16,526 nt of DNA from Propionibacterium sp. (GCA_012837465.1 DURG01000311.1:1-16526), one strand, 5' to 3'. Counted from the first letter of the stretch, positions 8,203 through 16,000 are shown. Notes: a model not told the origin generated them from the letters alone. Made by a program: numbers and translations.

Positions 8203-9087
8203 ATGCCTGATCTCTGGGAGAAGCTGGTGCTCGCCGGTGTCGTCATCTTCGTCGCGCTCGCACTGCGCCTCGTCCTCACCTTCGTCATCCGCCGCTCGGT
8301 GCGCACGCTGGTGTCCCGCGCGCAGGAGCGACCGGGAGAGCATGAGGACTTCGGCGACCACGCCCGTCGCATCCTGGCCCGCGCAAGCGGCATCAGCCGC
8401 GAGCGGCACCGCCAACGCATCGAGACCCTGGGCTCCCTCCTGCGCAACGTGGTCGACGTCGTGCTCACGGTCGTGGTGGTGCTCACGGTGCTGGCCATCT
8501 TCGGGGTGCCGATGGCGCCGCTCGTCGCCTCTGCTGGTATCGGCGGCGTGGCGCTGGGCTTCGGGGCGCAGTCGCTCGTCAAGGACTACCTTTCCGGCAT
8601 CTTCATGCTCACCGAGGACCAGTTCGGCGTCGGCGACCTCATCCGCGTGGGTGACCTCACGGGCACCGTGCAGGAGGTCAGCCTGCGCGTCACGAAGCTG
8701 CGCGACGCCACCGGCACCGTCTGGTACGTCCGCAACGGCGAGGTGCTCACCTTGGGCAACGTGTCCCAGGGCTACTCCACGGCCACGATCGACATCCCGG
8801 TGGCCATCGACGAGGACCCGGAGCGGGTGCAAGACATCCTGCGCACCGCCGTCGGCCGGATGAACGAGGAGCCTGAGTACGCGGATCAGTTGCTGGAGCC
8901 GCCGTCGGTGCTGGGCGTGGGATCGATGGAGGGCGGCACCATGACGGTGCAGGTGCTCATCAAGACCGGCCCCAACCAGCAGTGGGGACCGATGCGGGCC
9001 GTGCGGGGTCGCGCCCAGCGGGCCCTCGCCGAGGCCGGCATCCGCGGCCCGATCCTCCCCGGCGGCGCTGGGGGTGCCCAAATCTAG
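8203..9087 (+). CDS. small-conductance mechanosensitive channel, MscS family
   Basis: A 294-residue membrane channel that opens under membrane tension to release solutes on osmotic downshock. The first helix is at about residues 6-30, a charged linker follows, the second helix is at 82-100, and the pore-lining TM3 includes GIGGVALGFGAQSLVKDYL (112-130). The beta domain follows with FGVGDLIRVGDLTGTVQEV and a WYVRNGEV strand, then an alpha/beta C-terminal domain. Length and three-helix layout match YkuT/YggB-type proteins. ATG at 8203 follows an AGAAT -10-like element by seven bases and may be leaderless; the in-frame ATG at 8194 has only a distant GGGAG. The stop codon lies inside the first arm of the inverted repeat at 9073-9128, so the last codons come from that element. 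Confidence 0.92.
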   Translation: MPDLWEKLVLAGVVIFVALALRLVLTFVIRRSVRTLVSRAQERPGEHEDFGDHARRILARASGISRERHRQRIETLGSLLRNVVDVVLTVVVVLTVLAIFGVPMAPLVASAGIGGVALGFGAQSLVKDYLSGIFMLTEDQFGVGDLIRVGDLTGTVQEVSLRVTKLRDATGTVWYVRNGEVLTLGNVSQGYSTATIDIPVAIDEDPERVQDILRTAVGRMNEEPEYADQLLEPPSVLGVGSMEGGTMTVQVLIKTGPNQQWGPMRAVRGRAQRALAEAGIRGPILPGGAGGAQI

Positions 9088-9128
9088 ATTTGCGCTGCCT
9101 GACGCTCGCAAATCTAGATTTGGGCACC
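9073..9128. repeat. 22-bp perfect inverted repeat with two nested AAATCTAGATTT palindromes
   Basis: The arms 9073-9094 and 9107-9128 are exact reverse complements around a 12-base spacer. Each arm contains AAATCTAGATTT (9080-9091 and 9110-9121), itself a perfect 12-bp palindrome. The palindrome centres are 30 bases apart, about three helical turns. The mscS stop codon is in the left arm and the PBP start is 101 bases beyond the right arm. It may be a terminator of mscS, a tandem operator for a dimeric regulator, or a dispersed intergenic repeat. The AT-rich core stands out from the surrounding GC-rich DNA. Confidence 0.9.
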
Positions 9129-9228
9129 TTCGCGAACGCCCAGGATTCGGTTTGGTTGAGCCTTCGATTTACTCTGGAAGATGGCGGTTCTCCGGAATCG
9201 ACGGTGGAGTAGAGGCGGAAGAGGACGC

Positions 9229-11493
9229 ATGGCAACCACGAAGAAGACCGCGAAGCGGGCCCCGAAGCGGGCGCAGAAGTCGCGCGCCCGGAAGTTCTGG
9301 GGCCGCCTCGGCGTGACCGCATTGGTGCTGTTCATCATCGGCGGCCTCGCCGGCCTTGGTGGCTTCATCTTCCTCTACAGCACCACGAACCTGCCGGATC
9401 CCAACGAGGACTTCACCACCAACACCACGTTCCTCTACTACGAGGACGGCCGCAACCAGATGGGCTCGCTCGCGGTGCAGAACCGCGTCACCATCCCCTA
9501 TGACCAGATGCCGCAACTCATGAAGGACGCGGTGGTCGCCGCTGAGAACCGCTCCTTCTGGGAGGATCCGGGCTTCTCCGTGACCGGCATGCTGCGCGGT
9601 GCGTGGTCGATCGTGCGCGGCGGCGAGGTGCAGGGTGGCTCCACCATCACGCAGCAGTACATCAAGATCTTCTACCTCGACTCGAGCCGCACCATCCAGC
9701 GCAAGGTGCGCGAGTTGTTCCTCGCCACCAAGATGGGCCGCGAGGTGCCCAAGGAGCAGATCCTCGAGGGCTATCTCAACACCATCTACTTCGGCCGCGG
9801 CGCCTACGGCATCCAGGCCGCCGCCAAGAGCTACTTCCTCAAGGATTCGAAGGACCTCACCGTCGGCGAGTCCGCAGCGCTGGCCGCCATCCTGAACAAC
9901 CCCGCGGGCTTCAACCCGTCGGGCGGCGAGGAGAAGCGTCAGCGTCTGCTCGGCCGTTACCAGTACGTGCTCGACGGCATGCTCGAGATGGGCGCCATCT
10001 CGCAGGCCGAGCACGCCGCCGCGCGCCCGCAACTGCCCGAGTTCCCCGAGGTGCCGGTCAACGACCGCTACGGCGGCCCCAAGGGATTCCTCATCAAGAT
10101 GGTCGAGGACGAGTTGGCCGACAAGGGTTTCTCCGAGGGTGAGATCCAAGGCGGCGGCCTGAAGATCATCACCACGATCAACAAGGCCATGCAGGAGGCC
10201 GCGATCCAGGAGGCGCAGAACTACACCGCGCAGGCCGCGGCCGATTCGAGCGACGGCGCGAACCCCGCTGACCTGCACGTGGCCATCACGTCCGTCGACA
10301 CCTCGACGGGCGGCGTGCTCTCGCTCTACGGCGGGCCGGACTACGTCGACAACTCCCGAAACTGGGCGACGACGCCCCGCCCCGCGGCCTCGACCTTCAA
10401 ACCCTTCGCCACCGTCGCCGGCCTGCGCAACGGGTTCTCGCTGAAGTCGATCTTCAACGGCGACACCTTCACGCCCCGCGGCGACACCCGCACCATCAAC
10501 AACCAGGCCAACCAGCAGTACGGCCCGGTCACGCTGCGCAAGGCCACCGCGGATTCGATCAACACCGCATTCGTCGACCTCACCCAGCAGATGGACAACG
10601 GCCGCGACGAGGTGATCAAGGCCGCCGTCGACGCCGGTGCCCCGGAGAGGCCCGAATGGGCGGAGTCCGGCAGCCGCATCGCGCTGGGCTTCGGCGAGGT
10701 CAGCCCGGTCAACATGGCCAATTCCTACGCGACGCTCGCCAACTCGGGGAAGCGCAACGCCACCCACATCGTCAAGCAGGTCATCGACCGCGACGGCGCC
10801 GTGATCTACGAGGCCGAGGCCCCCAACGAGCAGACCATCGACGCGAACGTCGCCGCCAACGTGACCGATTCGCTGCGCTCCGTCGTCGAGGAGGGCACTG
10901 GCCGACGTGCGCAAGAGCTGGGCCGCCCCGTCGCGGGCAAGACCGGTACCAACGGCATCGACGAGACCATCACGTCGGCCTGGTTCGTGGGCTACACCAA
11001 GCAGGTCTCGACGGCGGTGCTGTACGTCGCCGGCGACGGTGGCAACGCGGACCTGCGCCCCTTCAAGCGCCCCCAGGACCGCACGTTCTACGGTTCCAGC
11101 TACCCGCTGATGACCTGGGTCGACTACATGGTGCGCGCCACCGAGGGCATGGAGGTGCTCGACTTCGACGAGCCCAAGGAGATCAGGGCCGACCAGGGCG
11201 AGGTGGCCGAGACCTCCCAGGCTCCGGAGCCGGAGGAGGAGCCCTCGCCGTCGCCCACGGAGACCGAGACGGAATCGCCTTCGCCGTCCCCGTCTCCGAC
11301 GCCCGAGGAGACCGTGACGGAGGAGCCGACGCCGGAGCCCACCCCGACGCCGACTCCCACCCCGACGCCCACCCCTGAGCCCACTCCCGAACCCGAGCCC
11401 ACCCCGACGCCGGAGCCCCCGGTGGAACCGACGCCGACGCCCACTCCGACGGTCGACGACGGGGGCGACGCTGCGGCTCAGCCCGGCGGCTGA
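9229..11493 (+). CDS. bifunctional class A penicillin-binding protein
   Basis: A 754-residue bitopic enzyme that polymerises lipid II into glycan and cross-links the peptides outside the membrane. A basic cytoplasmic tail (1-25) precedes a membrane anchor (about 27-50). The GT51 domain has Glu106 in AAENRSFWEDPGF, GGSTITQQYIK and Glu162 in RKVRELFLA, then ILEGYLNTIYFGRGAYG. The transpeptidase domain has Ser388-Lys391 (STFK), Ser443-Ile-Asn445 (SIN) and Lys571-Thr-Gly573 (KTG). The residues before the nucleophile are PAA rather than the common PGS. There is no PASTA domain; the last 95 or so residues are a Pro/Thr/Glu/Ser-rich tail. AGAGGA before ATG 9229 supports the start; a weak TACTCT -10 is at 9170-9175. 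The GT87-like gene follows after 21 bases, as in mycobacterial ponA1-Rv0051. Confidence 0.96.
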   Translation: MATTKKTAKRAPKRAQKSRARKFWGRLGVTALVLFIIGGLAGLGGFIFLYSTTNLPDPNEDFTTNTTFLYYEDGRNQMGSLAVQNRVTIPYDQMPQLMKDAVVAAENRSFWEDPGFSVTGMLRGAWSIVRGGEVQGGSTITQQYIKIFYLDSSRTIQRKVRELFLATKMGREVPKEQILEGYLNTIYFGRGAYGIQAAAKSYFLKDSKDLTVGESAALAAILNNPAGFNPSGGEEKRQRLLGRYQYVLDGMLEMGAISQAEHAAARPQLPEFPEVPVNDRYGGPKGFLIKMVEDELADKGFSEGEIQGGGLKIITTINKAMQEAAIQEAQNYTAQAAADSSDGANPADLHVAITSVDTSTGGVLSLYGGPDYVDNSRNWATTPRPAASTFKPFATVAGLRNGFSLKSIFNGDTFTPRGDTRTINNQANQQYGPVTLRKATADSINTAFVDLTQQMDNGRDEVIKAAVDAGAPERPEWAESGSRIALGFGEVSPVNMANSYATLANSGKRNATHIVKQVIDRDGAVIYEAEAPNEQTIDANVAANVTDSLRSVVEEGTGRRAQELGRPVAGKTGTNGIDETITSAWFVGYTKQVSTAVLYVAGDGGNADLRPFKRPQDRTFYGSSYPLMTWVDYMVRATEGMEVLDFDEPKEIRADQGEVAETSQAPEPEEEPSPSPTETETESPSPSPSPTPEETVTEEPTPEPTPTPTPTPTPTPEPTPEPEPTPTPEPPVEPTPTPTPTVDDGGDAAAQPGG
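11217..11460 (+). repeat. low-complexity Pro/Thr/Glu-encoding repeat in the PBP C-terminus
   Basis: Short units coding PT, PTP, PEPT and SPSP follow one another for about 80 codons, many as ACGCC/CACCCC hexamer variants. It encodes an extended, probably disordered extracytoplasmic tail and is a likely site of length variation by slippage. Confidence 0.85.
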
Positions 11494-11502
11494 TCGACCG
11501 GA

Positions 11503-11508
11503 TACAGT
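11503..11508 (+). promoter_or_regulatory. putative -10 box of a leaderless promoter for the GT87-like gene
   Basis: TACAGT ends six bases before the GTG at 11515, the same spacing as at the alpha/beta hydrolase. It lies in the 21-base gap after the PBP stop, so the gene could be expressed both by read-through and alone. Confidence 0.4.
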
Positions 11509-11514
11509 GAGCGC

Positions 11515-12930
11515 GTGAGGAACGCGCTGCTGCCGGGGCTGGGCGGCCCCATGGGTAGGCACGCCCGCCCGAGCGGCATGTGGTTCAACCCGCTGCCGTG
11601 GGCGTTCCTCCTTGCCACCGTCACCTTCCTGGTGCTGTTCCTGCGACACGTGCCCTGCGTGCAGACGGCGCCGAACCAGGAGCTCGACGTCTATTCGCTG
11701 CTCTGCTACTCCGACATCCAGACGACGTTCCTCGGACAGGGCTTCGGCCGCGGGGCCTCACCGCTGGGCGCCGAGAGCATGCTGTTCTCTCCGCTCATCG
11801 CAGCGGCGATCCTCGTCACCCGCAAGACCGCGACGGCCGTCTTCGACGCCCCGATTCGCCGCAGCGCCACCCTCGGGCAACAGATCGAGGCCAGCACCAC
11901 CTTCTTCGGCATCACCACGTTGGGGCTGTTCGCCTGCTTCCTGCTCCTCGTGGCCAGCTTCGTATGGCTGGGCCGCCGCCGGCCCGGCCGGAAGTCCTGG
12001 GATGCGCTGCTGCTGGCGGCCTCGCCCATCGTGCTGGCCTCCGGCCTGATCAGTTGGGACCTGGTGCCCATCACCATCACCGCCGTCGGCCTGGTTCAAC
12101 TGGCCCGACGGCGCACCGTCGAGGCCGGCATCGTGCTGGGCCTGGCAGCCTGCGCTGGCACGATGCCCATCGCGGTCATCTTGGCCGTGTTCGTCGCCGC
12201 CGGGCTGCGTGGCGGATGGCGCAAGTCGATGGCGTTCCTGGTGCCCGCCGTCGTCACGTTCTTCGCGGTGCACCTGCCGCTGTTGCTGGAGGACTTCGGC
12301 CGCGTCTACGCGTTCTATCACCAGGAGATCAACGGGGAGACCGGATACGGCTCCGCCTGGTACGTGATCGAGTTGATGACCGGTTTCAAGGTGCGGGCCG
12401 CGGGGTCGCTGGGGTTCGCGCTGCTCATCCTCGCGCTGGCGGTGCTGATCGCCTACCTCTACGTTGCGCGGAAGCGCCCGCGGGTTGGCTCGCTGATCGC
12501 GGTGGTCATCCTGCTGACGGTGATCCTGGGCCCGTCGTTCACGCCGCAGACGTCCCTGTGGGTGCTGTTCGCAGTGCTGGTGGCGCGCCCCTTCCGCATG
12601 GAACTCGTGGCGCTCACCATCACCCAGGTGGCCCATTACGTCGCGATCTGGGGTTGGCTGGGCGGCTGGCTGACCACCAACCAGAACGGCCCCTACGTGC
12701 TGTACTGGCTGGCGATCATCTGCCGCGTGCTCGTCGAGGCATGGATCCTGGTCGAGGTGATGCTCGACATCGCCAACCCCTACCGCGACACCCTGCGCTC
12801 GCCAGACCTGCCGGACCCCATCGGCGGAGTGCTCAACGACGGCGAGATCGTGAGGCAGCCGCCCACGCCCCATCACGCAGCTCTGGAGGACGAGCTCGCC
12901 GGCTACGAGCGCCCCACCGCAGCCCCCTGA
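11515..12930 (+). CDS. polytopic membrane protein, GT87/DUF2029-like (Rv0051-type)
   Basis: A 471-residue integral membrane protein with about 11-12 hydrophobic helices spread from residue 26 to about 425, then a polar cytoplasmic tail of some 45 residues. After the first helix an extracytoplasmic loop carries LDVYSLLCYSDIQTTFLGQGF; the CYSDI motif with a nearby acidic residue is typical of the actinobacterial GT87-like (GT-C fold) proteins encoded behind class A PBPs. GT-C enzymes use polyprenyl-phosphate sugars, so transfer of a sugar to the envelope is plausible but not shown. GTG 11515 has no real Shine-Dalgarno but a TACAGT box six bases upstream; ATG 11551 or 11578 are alternative starts. 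The 21-base gap and order suggest a functional link with the PBP. Confidence 0.78.
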   Translation: MRNALLPGLGGPMGRHARPSGMWFNPLPWAFLLATVTFLVLFLRHVPCVQTAPNQELDVYSLLCYSDIQTTFLGQGFGRGASPLGAESMLFSPLIAAAILVTRKTATAVFDAPIRRSATLGQQIEASTTFFGITTLGLFACFLLLVASFVWLGRRRPGRKSWDALLLAASPIVLASGLISWDLVPITITAVGLVQLARRRTVEAGIVLGLAACAGTMPIAVILAVFVAAGLRGGWRKSMAFLVPAVVTFFAVHLPLLLEDFGRVYAFYHQEINGETGYGSAWYVIELMTGFKVRAAGSLGFALLILALAVLIAYLYVARKRPRVGSLIAVVILLTVILGPSFTPQTSLWVLFAVLVARPFRMELVALTITQVAHYVAIWGWLGGWLTTNQNGPYVLYWLAIICRVLVEAWILVEVMLDIANPYRDTLRSPDLPDPIGGVLNDGEIVRQPPTPHHAALEDELAGYERPTAAP

Positions 12931-13000
12931 TGGGTCCCGAGTGCCTCGCGGGTGCCGGGCCCAACCCTGTGCGACCTGATCCGCGAGTTGTATCGAGGGA

Positions 13001-13786
13001 CTATGAGCCCTCAGGCCAATCGTCCGGGGTGTCCTTGCCGCCCTCGACGACGTTGTGCTCCTTGCGCACATCGTCGATGGAGTCCTTCGGGCGGTAACCC
13101 AACTCGAGCATGGTGTTGGTCATGTCCCAGCGGCGGTTCGGATTGTCCGAGATGGCGTAGTAGAGCCCGTAGGTCACGCCGTCGGCCTCGATGGCGCGCC
13201 GGAAGATGCGCTCGGTGTCGCCCTCGCTGAGCCACATGGCGTGCAGCACGTCCTCGTCGGCTTCGAGCGGGTCCTCCGCCACCCAGCCGATGCGCAGGGC
13301 GATGAACTCCAAGCCGTGCTCGTCGTGGTAGTACCGGCCGAGGGCCTCGCCGAACACCTTCGAGACGCCGTAGAACGAGTCAGGGCGGGGGAGGTGGTGG
13401 GGGTAGACCGGCCACTCCTCGTCGCGGTCGTACATGCCCATCGCGTGATTGGACGAGGCGAACACGACGCGGCGCACGCCAGCCTCGCGGGCGGCCTCGA
13501 GCACGTTGCGCAGGCCGATGATGTTGGGGCCGAGCACGTCGTCCCAGGTGGCCTCGGGGGAGGCTTCGCCGGCCAGGTGGATGACCACTTCGACGCCGTC
13601 CATGAGGGCGAGCACCTCGTCGTAGTCCTCGAGGTCGGCCTTCCGGAGCCGCTCGGCCTGCTCGTCGTTGGCAGGGGTGCGGCCGTGGGGGACCACCTCG
13701 TAGTCGGCCATGAGGCGCTCCTCGAGGAGCAGCCCGATGCCGCCAGTGGCCCCCGTGATCAGGATCTTTCGCTTGGAATCAGGCAT
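13001..13786 (-). CDS. NAD-dependent epimerase/dehydratase, uronate-dehydrogenase-like SDR
   Basis: A 261-residue extended short-chain dehydrogenase. The N-terminal Rossmann motif is GATGGIG (residues 12-18), then VVIHLAG, NIIGLRNVLEAAR, VVFASSNHAMG, and the catalytic YGVSK with Tyr139 and Lys143. The SSNHAxG segment, the DSFYGVSKVFGE motif and the late YRPKDSIDD segment resemble uronate dehydrogenase (Udh), which oxidises glucuronate or galacturonate to the aldarolactone with NAD; sugar epimerases are the alternative. GTC and ATG codons at its start lie inside a 28-bp palindrome that would also cover the weak GGGG ribosome site. It follows the alr-like gene by 48 bases on the same strand and could share its transcript. 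It has no evident metabolic partner here. Confidence 0.85.
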   Translation of the reverse strand: MPDSKRKILITGATGGIGLLLEERLMADYEVVPHGRTPANDEQAERLRKADLEDYDEVLALMDGVEVVIHLAGEASPEATWDDVLGPNIIGLRNVLEAAREAGVRRVVFASSNHAMGMYDRDEEWPVYPHHLPRPDSFYGVSKVFGEALGRYYHDEHGLEFIALRIGWVAEDPLEADEDVLHAMWLSEGDTERIFRRAIEADGVTYGLYYAISDNPNRRWDMTNTMLELGYRPKDSIDDVRKEHNVVEGGKDTPDDWPEGS

Positions 13787-13807
13787 GACCCCATGGTGTC
13801 ATGCCTG
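13780..13807. promoter_or_regulatory. 28-bp near-perfect palindrome covering the SDR start codon
   Basis: CAGGCATGAC (13780-13789) and GTCATGCCTG (13798-13807) are exact reverse complements, and CCATGG in the centre is itself palindromic; only the pair 13790/13797 (C/T) fails. The SDR start codon is 13784-13786. As DNA it could be an operator; as RNA it would hide the start codon and ribosome site in a hairpin, or end the upstream transcript. Confidence 0.75.
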
Positions 13808-13834
13808 GTCAAGGGGTGATGCGGAAGCTGGCGG

Positions 13835-14860
13835 TCAACCCCAGCGGATCTCGTCGGTCACGACGGTGGTCATGCGTGTGGTGACCGGCACCTCGTCGCC
13901 GACGTGCACGAGCGGCTCGGTGCCCGGCACGAAGATCATCGAGGAGTGCATGTGCGGGGGCTCGGCGAAGGAGCGCTTCTTCCCGCCGATCGCATACGGC
14001 GACAGCGTGCGGCCGACGGCGTCGAGCACGCCCTGGGCCACCGTGACGCCGCGCTGCCTCAGCGAGCGCTGCGGGACGGGTGCGGCCATGGCGACGCCGT
14101 GCGCGGTGCCGCCGGAGGCCACGACGATGAAGCCGTCCTTCGGGGCGGGCACGCCGTGGTAGCCCAGCGCCTGTCCCTTCTTGATGGGGTGCACGTCGAG
14201 GACGGTGGCGGTGGTGCGGTAGGCCTGCTTGTCGCCCAGCCAGAGGCGCGTGCCCACCCGTAGGTACGTCGGGACGGGCATGCTGGCGGAGAAGGTGCGG
14301 TAGTCGTCGACGCTCAGGTGTGAGGCCCAGATGGGGCCGGTGCGGGTCGCGATGCCGGTGTGCGCCAGCCGGTTGGCCTCCTCGAGGGAGCCTGCCGCAG
14401 GCAGGTGCACTGCCCAGCCCTCGAACCAGAGTTCGCCGAAATCGTCGGCGGTGAGCTGACGGGGGTCGAGCCCGTGGCGGTGCATCGAGGTCTCGATCTC
14501 GACGATGACCCGGGCCGTCGGATGGGACTGGCTGATCGAGCGCAGGTCCTCCGGGCGGGAGACGGTGGTGATGACCTTGGGATCGGTGAGCAGCGCGGTG
14601 GCGAGTTGGTCGGCTGGGCGCCAGGGGTTGAGCACGACGACGTCGTCCTCCCAGCCGCCCGACCGCACGGCCGCGACCTCCTGCGCGATGCCGACGGCGA
14701 TCGTCTGCGCGTCGAGGCGCTTGGCCTCATCAGCGAGGGTGGTGAGCCCGAAGCCGTAGCCGTTGCCCTTGGCCACGGGCACCAGGCCCGGAATCTGCTC
14801 CTGGAAGCCCTTGAGGTGGCCGCGCCAGCGGCGGGCATCGATGTTCAGAGTGAGGGTCAT
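13835..14860 (-). CDS. alanine-racemase-like PLP protein (divergent)
   Basis: A 341-residue fold-type III PLP protein. The N-terminal barrel has VAKGNGYGFG with the PLP lysine at Lys31, and EIETSMHRHG corresponds to the ExDTGMxRxG motif. The C-terminal domain has KGQALGYHG (where racemases have GxxxSYG) and HMHSSMIFVPG near the CMDQ position. The strand that normally reads PVGYADG, holding the catalytic tyrosine of alanine racemase, reads VVASGGTAHG here, so that tyrosine appears absent. It may racemise poorly, act on another amino acid, or be non-catalytic. The ATG overlaps the stop of the femX-like gene as TGATG, with AAGAGG just upstream, so translation is probably coupled. The pairing points to a role in the peptidoglycan peptide. 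Confidence 0.82.
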   Translation of the reverse strand: MTLTLNIDARRWRGHLKGFQEQIPGLVPVAKGNGYGFGLTTLADEAKRLDAQTIAVGIAQEVAAVRSGGWEDDVVVLNPWRPADQLATALLTDPKVITTVSRPEDLRSISQSHPTARVIVEIETSMHRHGLDPRQLTADDFGELWFEGWAVHLPAAGSLEEANRLAHTGIATRTGPIWASHLSVDDYRTFSASMPVPTYLRVGTRLWLGDKQAYRTTATVLDVHPIKKGQALGYHGVPAPKDGFIVVASGGTAHGVAMAAPVPQRSLRQRGVTVAQGVLDAVGRTLSPYAIGGKKRSFAEPPHMHSSMIFVPGTEPLVHVGDEVPVTTRMTTVVTDEIRWG

Positions 14861-15987
14861 CAGCGCCTCTTGAGGTATTGGTTGAACGCCCAGTGGATGG
14901 GCTTGTTGATGGCGAAGTCCCACTCGCCGAGGTAGGCGACGGCCTCGCCACCCGTGCCCACCTTGAACTGGATGAGACCGATTTCCGGGTGATCGGAACC
15001 GACGCCCTCGACGATGCCGCGCATGTCGTAGGTGGCGCAGCTGGCTGCGTTGGCGTCCCGGATCATCTGCCACTGGACGGCGTTGGAGCCGCGGACCTCG
15101 CGCTTGGCGGTGGTGGAGGCACCGCAGGAGTACCAGGCGTGCTCGCCGACGGTGACCATGGTGGTCGCGGCCACGAGGTCGCCCTCGTGTTCGGCGAGGT
15201 AGACCTTCATGCGGTTGGGGTCCTCCGCGTTGAGTGCGTCCCACATCAGTTCGAAGTAGGAGAGCTTGCGGCCGGTGAAGCCGTCGCGCTCGGCCGTCTC
15301 GAGGTAGATGCGGTGGAAGGCCGCGAGGTCGTCGCGGGTGCCGGTGCGCACCGTCACGCCCTCCTTGGTTGCCTTCTTGATGTTGCGGCGCCACTGCTGG
15401 TTCATGCCCTTGAGGAGTTCGTCCTCGGTCTTCTGGGAGCCGTCCTCGTTGCGCAGCGGCAACTGGAAGTTGAACTTGGGCTGGCCAGCGGCGAAGCCCT
15501 CGCCGGTCTCGTCGGTGACCCAGCCGCCGTGGATGAGGGCATTGCGCACGCGGGTGGCCACGAGCGACGTCTCGTCGGGCTCCTTCTGGGAGAGGAGGGT
15601 GGTGTTCTCGTCGGCTACGGCCTCCTTGATGGTGGGGGCCTGCCAACGACGGTGGGTCAGCCACGGGCCGATCCGCACCGCGAACGCCTTGCGCTTCTTC
15701 GCGTGCTTGACCAGGGCGTCGAGGTGTTCCTTGACGTCGGCGCGCTCCCAGTCGAGTTCAGGCCCCTCGGGCAGGTAGGCGAGGTAGCGCTTGACCTTCG
15801 GCAGTTGCCGGTAGAGGACGAGGCCGGCGCCGGTCAGTTGACCGTCTGCGAAGAAACCCAGGGATTCGGAGCGCCACTCCGGCTTCACCTTCCCCCAGGC
15901 TGGGGTCTGCAGGAAGGATGCAGACCCGCGTTCCTTGATGAAGGCGAGGTGCTCCTCGGCTGAGATGGGACGACACTCGATGTTCAC
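14860..15987 (-). CDS. FemAB-family peptidyltransferase (FemX-like)
   Basis: A 375-residue cytoplasmic enzyme of the FemAB family, which uses aminoacyl-tRNA to add an amino acid to the stem peptide of lipid II. Two GNAT-like halves are visible. The first runs from ECRPISAEEHLAFIKERG through SFLQTPAWGKVK and FAVRIGPW. The second holds MNQQWRRNIKKATKEGV, AATTMVTVGEHAWYSCGAS, YDMRGIVEGV, GLIQFKVGTGGEAVAYLGEWD and the C-terminal helix. The last two motifs are the usual family signatures. The coiled-coil arm of staphylococcal FemA is absent. GTG at 15987 starts at the family-typical N-terminus; it has little Shine-Dalgarno but a TAGCCT box seven bases upstream. Propionibacteria commonly have a glycine bridge on LL-diaminopimelate, so glycine is the likeliest substrate. 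It is coupled to the alr-like gene. Confidence 0.9.
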   Translation of the reverse strand: MNIECRPISAEEHLAFIKERGSASFLQTPAWGKVKPEWRSESLGFFADGQLTGAGLVLYRQLPKVKRYLAYLPEGPELDWERADVKEHLDALVKHAKKRKAFAVRIGPWLTHRRWQAPTIKEAVADENTTLLSQKEPDETSLVATRVRNALIHGGWVTDETGEGFAAGQPKFNFQLPLRNEDGSQKTEDELLKGMNQQWRRNIKKATKEGVTVRTGTRDDLAAFHRIYLETAERDGFTGRKLSYFELMWDALNAEDPNRMKVYLAEHEGDLVAATTMVTVGEHAWYSCGASTTAKREVRGSNAVQWQMIRDANAASCATYDMRGIVEGVGSDHPEIGLIQFKVGTGGEAVAYLGEWDFAINKPIHWAFNQYLKRR

Positions 15988-15994
15988 GGTTCTC

Positions 15995-16000
15995 AGGCTA
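15995..16000 (-). promoter_or_regulatory. putative -10 box of a leaderless promoter for the femX-like gene
   Basis: TAGCCT on the minus strand fits TANNNT and is seven bases from the GTG start at 15987. No clear -35 box is present. Confidence 0.35.

Noticed and set aside
8106..8582. Long N-terminal extension of the Cys-rich frame
   Set aside because: It runs antisense through the conserved MscS helices and is Ser/Thr/Arg-rich; the internal ATG at 8105 has a good ribosome site.
9169..11649. 826-residue open frame on the minus strand
   Set aside because: It is antisense to the PBP gene, whose GT51 and transpeptidase motifs are unambiguous; the minus frame is Arg/Gly/His-rich low-complexity sequence produced by GC-rich codon positions.
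12931..12963. Hairpin TGGGTCC/GGGCCCA as terminator of the GT87-like gene
   Set aside because: Seven pairs including a wobble with a 19-base loop and no T-tract; too weak to call in GC-rich DNA.
11580..13097. 505-residue plus-strand open frame overlapping the GT87-like gene
   Set aside because: Out of frame with the hydrophobic-helix protein; Arg/Pro/His-rich shadow translation.
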